A stretch of 64,000 nt of DNA from Pseudomonas gingeri (GCF_013385635.1 NZ_JACAPR010000022.1:22425-86424); one strand, 5' to 3'; counted from the stretch's first letter, positions 29,401-40,900 are shown. Notes: a model not told the origin generated them from the sequence alone. A program made the numbers and translations.

Positions 29401-31807
29401 AGGACGTCATGACGTGGTGTTCGGCACGGTATTGTTCGGACGCTTGTACGGTGGCGAGGGCGCCGAACGCATTCTCGGCCCGTTCATCAATACCTTGCCG
29501 ATCCGTATCGACCTCGCCGCCGAAGGCGTGGCGGCCTGTGTCCGCCGCACCCATCGGCTGTTGACCCAGTTGTTCGAGCACGAACACGCCTCCCTGGCAC
29601 TGGCCCAGCGTTGCAGTGGCATCGCCTCGCCAACGCCGTTGTTCACCACCTTGCTCAATTACCGGCATAGCGAGCGGGCCACTGAAGGCGGCGATTCGAC
29701 CTCGGGGGCCTGGAAAGGCATTCAGGTGCTGGGCGGCGAGGAACGCACCAACTATCCCCTGGTGCTGGCCGTGGACGACAGCGGCGAGGGCTTTCGCATT
29801 GGAGCCCAGGTCTGCGCGGCCCTGGATGCACAACGCACCTGCGCGATGATGCAACGCGCCCTGAAAAGCCTGGTCGCGGCCCTGGAGCAGGCGCCGCAGA
29901 GTCCGGTCGAACGCCTGGATATCCTCCCGGCGAACGAACGCCGCTTGCTGTTGGAGGAATGGAATCCGTTGCCCGGCACCCTGGCGGACAGCCGCTGCCT
30001 GCACCAGGGTTTCGAGCGCCAGGCCACCGCCCAACCCTCGGCGACGGCCCTCAGCTTCGAAGGCACGACCCTCAGTTATGGCGAGCTCAATGTCCGGGCC
30101 AACCGCCTGGCCCACTATCTGTGCGGACGCGGTGTCGGGCCTGAAGTGCGTGTGGGCCTGTGTGTCGAGCGCTCGCTGGAAATGCTCGTGGGCCTGCTGG
30201 CAATCCTCAAGGCCGGCGGTGCCTATGTGCCGCTGGACCCGGCGTATCCCGGCGAACGGCTCAGGCACTTGCTCGACGACAGCGGCGTGCCGCTGGTGCT
30301 GCACCACGGCGCGACCCGCTCTGTCCTGGATAAGGCTATCTCGGGGCTGACAACGGCACCCGACTGCCTCGACCTGGATAACCCCGGTGACTGGGCCGGG
30401 TGCCCGGCGGACAACCTCGATCCGCAGCCGATGGGGCTGACCGCGGCCAGCCTGGCCTATGTCATCTATACCTCGGGCTCCACCGGCACGCCGAAGGGCG
30501 TGATGATCGAGCACCGGCATGTCGCCCGTCTTTTTACCAGCACCGCCGGGCCATTCGCTTTCAACCGCGACGATGTCTGGACGTTGTTCCATTCCTTTGC
30601 CTTCGACTTCTCGGTCTGGGAAATCTGGGGTGCGTTGCTCCATGGCGGGCGCCTGGTGATCGTTCCGGGCCTGACCAGCCGCAACCCGGCGGACTTCCAT
30701 CAGTTGCTCTGCGAACAGCGGGTGACGGTGCTCAACCAGACGCCCAGCGCCTTTCGCGGGCTGCTCGATGCCCAGGCCCGCAGCCCGGCGACCCATAGCC
30801 TGCGCTGCGTGGTCTTCGGCGGCGAAGCGCTGGAGCCGACCTCACTCAAACCGTGGTATGCCGATCCGCGCAACAGCGATACGCAACTGATCAATATGTA
30901 TGGCATCACCGAGATCACCGTGCACGCCACCTACCTGGCGCTGCGCCCGCAAGATGCCGAACAGTCCGGCGCCAGCCCCATCGGCCGGCCACTGGCGGAC
31001 CTGCGCTGCTATCTGCTCGACAGCCTGGGGCAACTGGTGCCGGTCGGCGTCGCCGGTGAAATCCATATCGGTGGTGCCGGGGTCGCCCGTGGTTACCTGA
31101 ACCGCGCGGCCCTGACAGCCGAACGCTTTATCGACAATCCCTTTGTCGCGGGTGAGCGTCTTTACCGTACCGGCGACCTGGCGCGCTATCGGCCCGATGG
31201 CAGCCTGGAGTTTCTCGGGCGCAACGACTTCCAGGTGAAAATTCGCGGCTTCCGTATCGAGCCGGGTGAAATCGAGGCTTGCCTGCGGCAGTGCGCCGGC
31301 GTGCGCGAAGCCGTGGTCATCGCTCGCGAAGAGCAGCCGGGCGAGGTGCGCCTGGTGGCTTACTGCACCGGCGCCGAAGGGGCAGCCGTCGACGTCGTGG
31401 TGCTGCGTGAACAGGTGGTGGCGCGCTTGCCCGGTCATCTGGTGCCGACGGCCTATGTGCTGCTGGACACGTTGCCGCTGACCGCCAACGGCAAGCTCGA
31501 CCGCCAGGCCTTGCCAGCGCCGGGTGAGGGCGCGTTCGCGGTGCAGGGCTTCGTCGCCCCGAGCACGCCTATCGAATCGGCGCTGGCGCGGATCTGGTGC
31601 GAGGTGCTGCGCTGCGAGCGCGTCGGCCTGACCGACAACTTCTTCCATCTCGGCGGCCACTCGCTGCTGGCAACCCGCATCGTGGCGCGTATCGAAGACC
31701 TGCTGGGAATCGAGTTGCCGATGCGGGTGCTGTTCGATCATCCGACGATCGAGGCGGTGCTCGACCATCTCTTCACCCAGGCGCAGGAAAACCGCGCTTC
31801 ACCCTGA
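23498..31807 (+). CDS. NRPS 1: A-T / C-A-T / E/C-A-T (three modules)
   Basis: About 2769 aa. No ATG fits the N-terminus; TTG 23498 has GAGAGG 6 nt upstream, and TTG 23468 is the alternative. The frame is open back to 23303. Module 1 begins directly with an A domain and has no C domain, so it is a loader. Its pocket residues read DAFTVAAIWK, close to Phe-type DAWTIAAICK. T1 LGGDSL has Ser about 552. C2 has the active motif HHFVHDG near 736. A2 and A3 (starting near 1071 and 2167) both read DFWNVGMVHK, one residue from the Thr code. The condensation domain of module 3 is a dual E/C type: it has the extended leader, 'QDIYPLSPLQEGMLFHHL' and the second His motif HHLMARNGD, plus HHIIDDN near 1848. 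It should epimerise the preceding Thr. T3 LGGHSL has Ser about 2720. Product prediction: Phe-like, D-(allo-)Thr, Thr. No C-start domain is present, so this is not a standard lipopeptide starter. Confidence 0.95.
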   Translation: MVREPNTALIQQLFESRVLRDPSAPALGFMGQVLSYHQLNTRANRLAHHLRTRGVGPDSRVALCLERSPQMLVGVLAVLKAGGAYVPLDPNYPAQRLAYMLDDCAPRLLLTHAAARHGLTAALETLATSPEVLELDDESAWADCPADNPDPEAFGLHHRHLAYVIYTSGSTGMPKGVMVEHRGLVNLARVQGPLFEVDRGCRVLQFASFSFDASVFEWVMALTHGACLEIADPGTLLLGDSLVHLLRERHISHATLPPLVLAGLGEPDALPALTTLVLAGEAPNPALAASWAVGRRLFNAYGPTETTIWATVYRCNEQHDPDCPVPIGEPIDRASVVLLDESGVPVRTGEVGELFIGGIGVARGYLNRAELSAERFVDSPFVAGERLYRTGDLARFDTDGQLLFLGRCDFQVKVRGFRIEPGEIETCLERLPGVEEALVIAREDTPGERRLVAYYLADSEVSPRRLREHARRALPEHMLPAACVRLRQWPLNSNGKLDRQALPVPDAAALISSEYVPPRSELEQWLADIWAEVLKVERVGREDNFLALGGDSLSALQISVRVREQGGRSLPLKSLFLESTLHQVAQRLSEPMTESAPQEPVTGGASPIAPLSYQQSGVWWLNKVSDARAYHAQSVIGIQGQIEVALLQRCLDEIVARHEIFRTTFHADGEGVPYQRVHEHARAALTCIDIPADDEPAFNARVSAQVQRDIDVASLPLVRWLLVRRGVDSYALVHIEHHFVHDGWSANLFLEELLHLYQFHHGDRSDPLPAPGAQYADYARWQQSPAAEAGYDRQLLFWKEQLQDVPFTLPLPTDFPRPAQRSGRGRQLRFELPVELAARLRQFSEAEGVTVFTTLFTAFQLWLGRRCGIEDFLVGSAVANRKSVAHERCLGMFVNSVVIRADLSGAPSFRQLLRRTAERALDVYDHESVPFERLVREFQPSRSLSRNPLFQVAFSFHNSQTPRLQGPGFDLSLFEAYSNQTAKFDLEVVLIPRGTRADNPDTLSLLWNYSVDLFKEDTMTRLRDNYLDLLGQCLEAPERHFDSDAVIGAEERQRLLNEWNHVTLPGAAPRCLHQLFEARVELDPWAPAVSCEGQTLGYRELNARANRLARHLRTLGVGPDVLVGLCVERSPDMVVGLLAILKAGGAYVPLDPVYPSERLHLLLADSAPAVVLTHAAARPSLTAACKGLVSKPRLLDLEADATRWAERPDDNLDPREIGLTANHLAYVIYTSGSTGTPKGVMIEHAQVARLFASTAGQFHFDSDDVWTLFHSFAFDFSVWEIWGALLHGGRLVIVPTLTSRTPADFYQLLCEQGVTVLNQTPSAFRSLLGAQARNPAAHSLRCVVFGGEALEPTSLKPWFADPRNSEAQLVNMYGITEITVHATYLALRAEDAEQPGASPIGRPLADLRCYLLDPAGQLLPIGAEGEIHIGGAGVARGYLNRAQLTAERFIDNPFVAGDRLYRTGDLARYRADGNLEFLGRNDFQVKIRGFRIELGEIEACLGRCGGVREAVVIAREDQPGEPRLVAYYTAVEGAVPNVRELRAQLTATLPEHMVPAAYVGLEALPLTANGKLDRRALPAPDDSAFGTRPFSPAQGPVEIALAEAWAHVLGRERIGRDDNFFALGGHSLSALRVLERLRRQGIELDARLMFSAPVLRELAAGVEVAQIAAPIPANGIVRGLPITPECLPLATLDQAQIDAIVATVPGGADNVQDIYPLSPLQEGMLFHHLMARNGDPYLLWSLMSFSDRATLDRYVQALETVIERHDILRTSMFWDDLEQPVQVVWRQVGGLVEELQLDPADGDIAGQLRQRFDPRHYRLPLDRAPLMRMMVARDDTHERWLGLRLFHHIIDDNTSLKQLNAEVEAVLGGQADSLLPALPYRNFIAQRVRGGDQQAQEQFFRGMLAGVTEPCAPFGLLDIQGDGSGIGEARLQLDGDLAQRLRQAAQALGVSPASLFHVAWGQVVAHTSGRHDVVFGTVLFGRLYGGEGAERILGPFINTLPIRIDLAAEGVAACVRRTHRLLTQLFEHEHASLALAQRCSGIASPTPLFTTLLNYRHSERATEGGDSTSGAWKGIQVLGGEERTNYPLVLAVDDSGEGFRIGAQVCAALDAQRTCAMMQRALKSLVAALEQAPQSPVERLDILPANERRLLLEEWNPLPGTLADSRCLHQGFERQATAQPSATALSFEGTTLSYGELNVRANRLAHYLCGRGVGPEVRVGLCVERSLEMLVGLLAILKAGGAYVPLDPAYPGERLRHLLDDSGVPLVLHHGATRSVLDKAISGLTTAPDCLDLDNPGDWAGCPADNLDPQPMGLTAASLAYVIYTSGSTGTPKGVMIEHRHVARLFTSTAGPFAFNRDDVWTLFHSFAFDFSVWEIWGALLHGGRLVIVPGLTSRNPADFHQLLCEQRVTVLNQTPSAFRGLLDAQARSPATHSLRCVVFGGEALEPTSLKPWYADPRNSDTQLINMYGITEITVHATYLALRPQDAEQSGASPIGRPLADLRCYLLDSLGQLVPVGVAGEIHIGGAGVARGYLNRAALTAERFIDNPFVAGERLYRTGDLARYRPDGSLEFLGRNDFQVKIRGFRIEPGEIEACLRQCAGVREAVVIAREEQPGEVRLVAYCTGAEGAAVDVVVLREQVVARLPGHLVPTAYVLLDTLPLTANGKLDRQALPAPGEGAFAVQGFVAPSTPIESALARIWCEVLRCERVGLTDNFFHLGGHSLLATRIVARIEDLLGIELPMRVLFDHPTIEAVLDHLFTQAQENRASP

Positions 31808-31820
31808 ACTCCGGCGACCG

Positions 31821-31867
31821 GCCCGGCCCTGGTGGCCGGGCACCGATGCCCGGGGCGAGACGCCCCG
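31821..31867. other. Two tandem perfect stem-loops between NRPS 1 and NRPS 2
   Basis: GCCCGGCC (31821-31828) pairs with GGCCGGGC (31834-31841) around 5 nt, and CGGGGCG (31851-31857) pairs with CGCCCCG (31861-31867) around AGA. Both lie in the 101-bp gap inside the operon and lack T-runs, so they are more likely transcript-stability or attenuation structures than full terminators. Confidence 0.6.
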
Positions 31868-31908
31868 CAGCCCGACAAAAATAATGCAGTCATGGACGGT
31901 AGCCCTCA

Positions 31909-34900
31909 ATGTTCGACAAGACCTCGTTGCGTGAAATGACGCCGGCGCAGTTCGCCGCCTTGCACAAACGCCCGAAAATCACTCCGCTGGAACGCACCGG
32001 TACGCCACTGGCGTCCTTCGCCCAGCGGCGGCTGTGGTTTCTCGCCCAACTGGCGGGAGGTGGCGGCGCTTATCACATCCCCCTCGGCCTGCAGTTGCGC
32101 GGCCCCCTGGACCGAACCGCACTGAAGCGGGCGCTGGATCGGCTGGTGGCCCGTCACGAATCGCTGCGCACCACCTTCGCCGCCCATGACGACGAGGTGG
32201 TGCAGGTGATCGCCGAACCCGGACGGGGTTTCGACTGGCAGATCCACGATCTCGTCGATCATCCCGAGGCCGAGGCACGGATCACGGTATTGACCGAAGA
32301 AGAAGCGGATGCGCCCTTCGATCTGAAACAGGGGCCTTTGTTTCGCGGGCGTCTGCTGATAGTCGGCGAGCAGGAACACGTACTGCTGCTGACCTTGCAT
32401 CACATCATCTGCGATGGCTGGTCGATGGCGGTACTTACCCGCGAACTGGGGGAGCTGTATGACGCCTTCCGCCAGGATCTCGATGACCCGCTGCCGGCCC
32501 CGGCCCTGCAATACGCCGATTATTGCGAATGGCAGCGACGCTGGCTCCTCGACAATACCCAGGCCGACCACGGTGCCTACTGGCGCGACACCCTGGCCGG
32601 GGCACCGACCTTGCTGGAGCTGCCCGGTGACCGCCCGCGGCCCGTGCTGCCTGACTACCAGGGCGGCTTCGAACCCCTGATGCTGGATGCCACCCTGACC
32701 GAACAGCTCAAGGCCCTCAGCCTGCGCCACGGCAGCACGCTGTTCATGACCCTGCTGGCCGGCTGGGCCGTGGTGCTGGCGCGTCTCTCGGGACAAAGCG
32801 AGGTGCTGATCGGTACGCCGACCGCCAACCGCACACGCCGGGAAACCGAGGACCTGATCGGGTTCTTCGTCAATACCCTGGTGCTGCGCCTGTCACTGAC
32901 CGACTCGCCGACGGTGAGCCAGTTACTGGAGCACAGCCGCGCCGTGACCCTCGGCGCCCAGGAACACCAGGAGTTGCCGTTCGAGCAGGTGGTGGAACAG
33001 CTCAATCCCACCCGCAGCCAGGCCTACAGTCCGCTGTTCCAGGTCATGTTCGCCTGGGAAAACACCGAGCCGGGCACGCTGCGACTGAGCGGGCTGGAAA
33101 GCCGCCCGCTGCGCGGCGGTCATCAGGCGGCCAAGTTCGACCTGACCCTGGTCCTGGCTGAGCAGGATGGCGTGATCAGCGGTGGCCTGGAGTACGCCAG
33201 TGCGCTGTTCGATGCAACGACCGTGGCGCGTTTCGCCGGGTATCTGCGCCGGGTTCTGGTCGGCATGGTGGCGCAGCCGCAGCGTCCGGTGGCGGAGCTG
33301 GAACTGCTGGATGCCCAGGAGCGCGACAGCCTGGTGCTGGACTGGAACCGCACCGAACGCGCCTTCGACACCAGTCGTTGCCTGCATGAACTGTTCGAAG
33401 CCCGGGTACGGCATGATCCCGGGGCCATTGCCGTGCGCTGCGGCGTCGACAGCCTCGACTATGGTGAACTGAATGTCCGCGCCAATCGCCTGGCCCATGA
33501 ACTGCGCGCACGGGGTGTCGGCCCGGACGTGCGGGTCGGCCTGTGCCTGGAGCGCACCCTGGATATGCCGCTCGCCGTGCTGGCGGTGCTCAAGGCCGGC
33601 GGCGCCTATGTACCGTTGGACCCGGGTTACCCGCTGCCGCGCCTGACGCATATGTTGAGCGACAGCGCGCCGGCCGTGGTCCTGACCCATGGCCCGGCCC
33701 GCGCGGCGTTGCTCGCCGCCCTCGACGGTGTGGCGATAAAACCGACAGTGCTCGACCTGCAACAGGATGCGCCGCGTTGGGCCGACCACCCTGAGCAGGA
33801 CCTCGACCCACAAGCGCTGCAACTGACCTCGCGACACCTCGCCTATGTGATCTATACCTCGGGCTCCACCGGCCAACCCAAGGGGGTGATGGTCGAGCAT
33901 CGGGGACTGGTGGCGGTCAGCAGCGCCTGGGAAGACCTGTACAATCTGCGGCCGGGGCTGCGGCACCTGCAGATGGCGGGATTTTCCTTCGACGTATTCA
34001 GCGCCGACCTGATCCGCGCCCTGGGTTTCGGCGGCGAGCTGGTGCTGTGCCCGCGCCAGGTGCTGATGGACCCACCAGCCTTGTACCGGCTGTTGCGCGA
34101 GAGCGAGATCGATTTCGCCGACTTCGTCCCGGCGGTGCTCAACCCGCTGCTGGCCTGGGTCGAGGAAAGCGGCCAGGGGTTGTCGTTCCTCGACACCGTG
34201 ATCTGCGGATCGGATATCTGGACCGCCCACAGCGCCCGCCAATTGCGCCAGTGCTGTGGCGAGCGGGTACGGATCGTCCATGCCTATGGCGTGACCGAAG
34301 CCAGTATCGACAGTACCTGCTTCGAACTGGCGGCCCAGCAGTCACTCGACAGCAGCTTGCCCATCGGCCGGCCGCTGGCCAATACCCGTATCTATCTGCT
34401 GGACGCCGCCGGTGCCACGGTGCCGATTGGTGTCGCCGGGGAACTGCATATCGGGGGTGTCGGTGTTGCCCGTGGCTACCTGAATCAGGCGCAATTGAGC
34501 GTCGAACGTTTCGTCGACAATCCGTTCGTGGCCGGCGAACGGCTCTACCGTACCGGCGACCTGGCTCGCTACCGCGCTGATGGCAACCTGGAGTTTATCG
34601 GCCGCAACGACTCCCAGGCCAAGCTGCGCGGGTTGCGCCTGGAACTGGGCGAAATCGAAGCACGACTGGCCGAGATCGATGGCGTGCGCGACAGCCTGGT
34701 GCTGCTGCGCAGCGACAGCCTCGGCGAGCCGCGGCTGGTGGCTTATTACCGCAGGGCCGGGGACCAGGTCCCCGGCCCTGGCGAGTTGCGGGAAAAACTG
34801 GCCCGCAGCCTGCCGGACTATATGGTGCCGAGCGCCTTCGTGCGCCTCGACGCCTTGCCGTTGACCGCCAACGGCAAGCTCGACCGCAGCGCGTTGCCGG

Positions 34901-37900
34901 CACCGGATGCCACGGCTTTCGACCAGCAGCACTACACAGCACCGCAAGGACCGCTGGAAACCGAGCTGGCACGGATCTGGGGCGAGGTCCTGGGGATCGA
35001 GCGGGTAGGGCGTGACGATGGTTTCTTTGCCCTCGGCGGTCATTCCTTGCTGGTTATCCAGGTGATTGCGCGGATCCGTCGCAACCTCGACCTGGACATC
35101 GCCGCCTCGGCCTTGTTCGCCGCGCCGCAACTGAAGCATTTCGCCCTGCGCCTGGGCGATGCCCGGGAGACGCCGCACTCGTCCATCGAACGGGTCGAAC
35201 GCGGTGCCACGCAAACGTTGTCATTCGCCCAGCAGCGCCTGTGGTTCCTGGCGCAGATGGACGGTGGCAGCGCCGCCTACCATATGCCGCTGAACCTGCG
35301 CCTGCGCGGCCGACTGCAGATACCGGCCCTGGAGCGCAGCCTCAATCAGCTGCTGGCGCGGCATGAAGCGTTACGCACCACCTTCATCCGCATCGAGGGC
35401 GAGCCACGGCAAGTGATTGCCGGGCCAGGACAGGGCCTGAAGCTGGAGCAAACGGTACTTGAAGGCGATGACCCCAGCGGCGAGCGCCTGGCGCGGCTGG
35501 TCGACGAGGAGGGTGGCCGGGCGTTCGACCTGGAACGCGGACCGCTGATCCGGGCGCGCCTGATACGCCTGGCCGACGACGATCAGCTGTTATTGCTGAC
35601 CTTGCACCATATCGTCTCGGACGGCTGGTCGATGGGCGTGCTGACCCGCGAACTGCAGCAGTTGTACACGGCGGCTCTGCAGGATCGCGACGATCCGCTG
35701 CCGCCACTGGCGCTGCAATACGTCGATTATTCGGCCTGGCAACGCGACTGGCTGACCGGCGAAGTGCTGGAACGGCAGAGCCGTTACTGGCGCGAAACCC
35801 TCGTCGGTGCCCCGGTGCTGCTGGAACTGCCGGCCGACCACAAGCGCCCGCCGGTGCAGGATTATCGTGGCGGTGTGGTGCCGCTGGTATTCGACAAGGA
35901 ACTGACCCGAGGCCTCAAGGCCCTGAGCAGGCAGCAGGGCACTACCCTGTTCATGACCTTGCTGGCCGGCTGGGCACTGGTGCTGGCCCGATTGTCGGGA
36001 CAGAGCGAAGTGGTGATCGGCGTGCCGTCGGCAAATCGCCCGAACAGCGAGCTGGAGGCGCTGATCGGTTTCTTCGTCAATACCCTGGCCCTGCGCCTGA
36101 ACCTGTCCGACAACCCCAGCGTCGGACAGTGGTTGCAACGGGCCCGCACGGTGGCGTTGCAGGCCCAGGAACACCAGGACCTGCCGTTCGAGCAGGTGGT
36201 GGAGTTGCTCAACCCGACCCGCAGCCTGGCCCACAGTCCGCTGTTCCAGGTGCTGTTCGCCTGGGAGCAGGTGCAGTGCGAAGACCTGATACTGCCGGGG
36301 CTCGACGTCGAACATGTGGAAAGCCAACGGCATATCGCCAAGTTCGACCTGCAACTGGCCCTGAGCGAGTGCAACGACGAGATCGTCGGTGGCCTGGAGT
36401 ACGCCTCGGGATTGTTCGAGCCGGCCACGGTAGTCGGTTTCGGCGAATACCTGCGCCGGGTACTGACACAGATGGTCGCCGACAGCCAGCAAACGGTTGC
36501 CGGCCTCGACCTGCTCAGCCCGGAACAACATCAGCAACTGCGCGATGAATGGAATAGCAGCGGCTCCGGGCGTGTCCCGCAAATTGGTTTTCTTGCCCGC
36601 TTCGAGGCCCAGGTGGCATTGACGCCGCAGGCCGCAGCACTGCTCTGGCACAATGAAGAGCAGGACTACGCCGGACTGAATGCGGCCGCCAACCGCCTGG
36701 CGCATTTTCTGCGCGGGCAGGGCATCGGTGCCGAGGACCGGGTCGGCCTGAGCCTGGAGCGTTCGCCACAGATGGTTATCGGTCTGTTGGCGATCCTCAA
36801 GGCAGGCGCCGCCTATGTACCGTTCGATCCCGCCTATCCGGCCGGGCGCCTGGCCTATATGTTCAGCGATGCGGCACCGAGCCTGCTGCTGACCAGCGCG
36901 CAACTGCGCGACAAGCTGCCGGTCACTGCCGGCGAGCTACCGCTGTATTGCCTGGACAGTGACCAGGCGTGCTGGGCTGGACAGCCGAGCGACAACCCCG
37001 AGCTGGCGATCAAGCCGGCCAACCTGGCCTATGTGCTCTACACCTCCGGCTCCAGCGGCCGACCCAAGGGCGTGGCGCATACCCACCAGGCCCTGGACAA
37101 CCTGATCGATTGGCAGCTGACCGAGGCCACGGGCCAGGCGCCGCTCCCGAAACGAGTGCTGCAATTCGCCTCGCTGAACTTCGATGTGTCGTTCCAGGAA
37201 ATCTTCAGCACCCTGTGCCAGGGCGGCTGCCTGGTACTGATGAGCGAGGAGCAACGCAAGGACCTCGCCAATCTGCGCCCGACCCTGGTGGCGGCCGGCG
37301 TGCAACGGGCGTTCCTGCCGTTCGCCGTGCTGCAACAGCTCGCTGGCCTGACCGAAGTTGGCGCACCGATGCCACCCGGCGGCTGCGATATCATCACCGC
37401 CGGCGAAGCCCTGCGGGTCAACGACGAACTGCGGGCCTTTGTCCGCGGCCTTGGCGGCACGCACCTGTACAACCAGTACGGACCGACCGAAACCCATGTG
37501 GTCAGCCAGTTCCGCCTGGCCTGTGCCGAGGCCGGCGAGTGGCCCGAGGCGCCGCCCATCGGCCGGCCGATCAACAACGCCCGGCTGTACGTATTGGATG
37601 ACGCGTTGAACCCGCTGCCGGTCGGTGTGGCGGGCGAGCTGTACATTGCCGGTACCTGTCTGGCGCGGGGCTACCTGAACCAGCCCGGCCTGACCGCCGA
37701 ACGTTTCCTGCCCGACCCGTTCAGCCGCGAACCGGGGGCGCGCATGTACCGCAGCGGCGACCAGGCGCGCCGGCTCGCCGACGGCAATGTGCAGTACCTG
37801 GGACGTATCGACCAACAGGTCAAGCTGCGCGGTTTCCGCGTCGAGCTGGGTGAAATCGACAGTCTGCTGCAGCAACAACCGGGAGTCCTGGAAGCCGCTG

Positions 37901-40900
37901 TGCTGCTGCGCGAGGACTCACCGGGAGATCCGCGCCTGGTGGCCTATATCGTCGGTTCGGCAACGGTAGAAACCTTACGCGATGCACTGCGCCGGCATCT
38001 GCCCGAGCACATGATCCCGGGCGCCTGGGTGACCCTGGCGCAGTTGCCGCTGACCGGCAACGGCAAGCTCGACCGCCGTGCGCTGCCGGCGCCGGAGCGG
38101 CTGTCCGGCGGCACCTACGTGGCTCCAGTAACAGACGATGAAATCCAGCTGACGGCGATCTGGGCCGAAGTCCTGCGCTGCGAGCGGGTCGGCCTGCGGG
38201 ACAACTTCTTCGACCTCGGCGGGCATTCGCTGCTGGCCACAAGGCTGGTCTACGCGATCAACCAGCGCATGTCGGCGCAACTGTCCCTGAGCAGCCTGTT
38301 CAAGACGCCGACGCCGGGCGAGCTGATCGCCGAGGTCCGCGCCAGTCGTGACGAGCGGATAGAGGCCGAACCGGCATTCGGCGTGATCGAGCCGGACCTC
38401 GCTGCCCGCCACCAGCCGTTTCCCCTGACCGATATCCAGCAGGCCTACTGGTTCGGCCGTGAGGCCACGGTCAGCCTGGGTGGTGTCAGTGCCCACGGCT
38501 ATGAGGAACTGCGCATCCGCGATTTCGACAGCGCCCGTTTCGAGCGGGCGCTGAACCGCATGATCGAGCGCCATGACATGTTGCGCGCGGTGTTTCTCAG
38601 CGACGGCACCCAGCAGGTCCTGGCCGAGGTGCCGGTCTACCGCATGCCGAGCATCGACCTGCGCGGCCTGGACCCCGAGGCCGCGCGCCAGGCCCTGGAA
38701 AGCAACCGCCAGCGCCTGTCCCACCAGGTGTTGGACGCCAGTCGCTGGCCGCTGTTCGAGTTCAGCCTGACCTTGCTCGACGACGGCATCAGCCATCTGC
38801 ACATCAGCCTCGATGCGCTGATCGTCGATGCCGCCAGCAGCCAGATCCTCGCTCGTGAACTGATGGCCTGCTACATCGATCCGCAGCTCGAGCTACCCGT
38901 GCCGGGCCTGGGCTTTCGCGACTATGTGCTGGCCGAACACCGGCTGCGCGGTGGCGTACGTTATGAACGGGCGCTCGCCTACTGGCGCGAACGCGTCGGC
39001 AGCCTGGCGCCGGCCCCGGACCTGCCACTGGTGCGCCAGCCGGAAAGCCTCGCCGCACCGCATTTCACCCGGCGCGACCGACAACTGCCAGCGGCGCATT
39101 GGACAGGCCTGAAGGCGTTGGCCAAGTCGTTTGCCGTGACCCCTTCGGTGGTGTTGCTGACCGCCTTCTGCGAAGTGCTGGCGCTGTGGAGTCGCCAACC
39201 GCGCTTCACCCTCAGCCTGCCGTTGTTCAATCGCCTGCCGTTGCACCCGGACGTCGACGGCATCATCGGCGACTTCACCTCGCTGGTGCTGCTGGAAGTG
39301 CGCATCGACGGCAACCAGGGCTTTATCGACAAGGCCCGGGCGATCCAGCAGCAACTCTGGCAGGACATCGACCACGCGGCAGTCAGCGGCGTGCGGGTGC
39401 TGCGCGAGCTGTCCCAGGCCCGTGGCGCCCAGCAGACGGCGATCCCCATCGTGTTCAACAGCACCCTGTCGGAGGCCGCCGCGCAACAGGCCGAGTACAA
39501 CCTGGCGGACGCCTTGCAGGCGCAGAACGTGCACAGCATCACCCAGACCCCGCAAGTGTGGATCGACCATACCTTGCTGGAACTGGAAGGACGGCTGCTG
39601 TTCAACTGGGACAGCATCGACGAACTGTTCCCCGAAGGCCTGATCGGCCAGATGTTCGACGCCTATAACCAGTTGCTCGATCGCCTGCTCGAACCCCAGG
39701 CCTGGACCGCGAGCACCACGCAGTTGCTACCCCGGGCCTGCCTGCCGGCACCGCCGCCAGGCCCGGCCACGGCGCCGTTGATGCACGAGTTGTTCGAGCG
39801 CCAGGCCCTGGCGACACCGACGGCGCTGGCGTTGATCGCACCTGACCGACAGCTGAGCTACGAGCAACTGCGTCGCCAGGCGCGCCAGCTCGGCGCCTGC
39901 TTGCAGACGCGGGGCGTGGTGCCCAACCAACTGGTCGCGGTGATGATGGAGCGGGGTTGGGAGCAGGTGGTGGCGACCCTGGCGATCCTGTATGCCGGCG
40001 GCGCCTATCTGCCCCTCGACCCGGCACTGCCGGCACAGCGCGTGCGGCACATCCTCGAACGGGCCGAGGCCAGGCTGGTGTTGACCCAGCCCGGCCTGGA
40101 CCTGGACAGCGATGCGTTGTCGAGCGTGGCGATCATCCACGTGACCGACGCCGCCGAGAGCGACGGGCCTGAATTGCAACCGGTGACGATGAGTGTCGGC
40201 GACCTGGCCTATGTCATCTATACCTCGGGCTCCACCGGGGTGCCCAAGGGCGTGGTCATCGATCACGCCGGGGCGGTCAATACGCTGCTGGATATCAACC
40301 GGCGCTTTGCCGTGGGCCCGCGGGACCGGGTCCTGGCGGTCTCGTCATTGAGCTTCGACCTGTCGGTCTATGACTTCTTCGGCACCTTGGCGGCCGGTGC
40401 GGCGGTGGTCCTGCTGGATCACCGCCTGGCCCTCGACCCGCTGCATTGGCGCGAATTGATCGGGCGTCATCGGATCAGCCTGTGGAACTCGGTGCCGGCC
40501 TTGCTCGGGCTGTTGCTGGAGTCCGAGGAAAACCGGGGCGGCGAACTGCCGGCCAGCCTGCGCCTGGCGATGTTGTCCGGCGACTGGATCCCCCTGAACC
40601 TGGCGGACCGCGCGCGGGCGCTGCAACCAGCCATCGAGGTGATCAGCCTGGGCGGTGCCACCGAGGCCTCGATCTGGTCGATCTGCTACCCGATCGGCCA
40701 GGTCGACCCCGACTGGCGCAGCATTCCCTATGGCAAGGCCCTGGATCACCAGCGCTTCCATGTCCTCGACGAGGCGCTGCAATCGCGCCCGACCTGGGTG
40801 CCCGGGCAGTTGTATATCGGCGGTATCGGCCTGGCAAAAGGTTACTGGCGCGATGAAGCCCAGAGCGCCGCCAGTTTCTTCAGCCATCCGCTGACCGGCG

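Noticed and set aside
28555..30000. A separate epimerase domain in module 2
   Set aside because: There is only one condensation-type domain between T2 and A3, and its extended leader and HHLMARNGD motif mark it as a dual E/C domain, not E followed by C.
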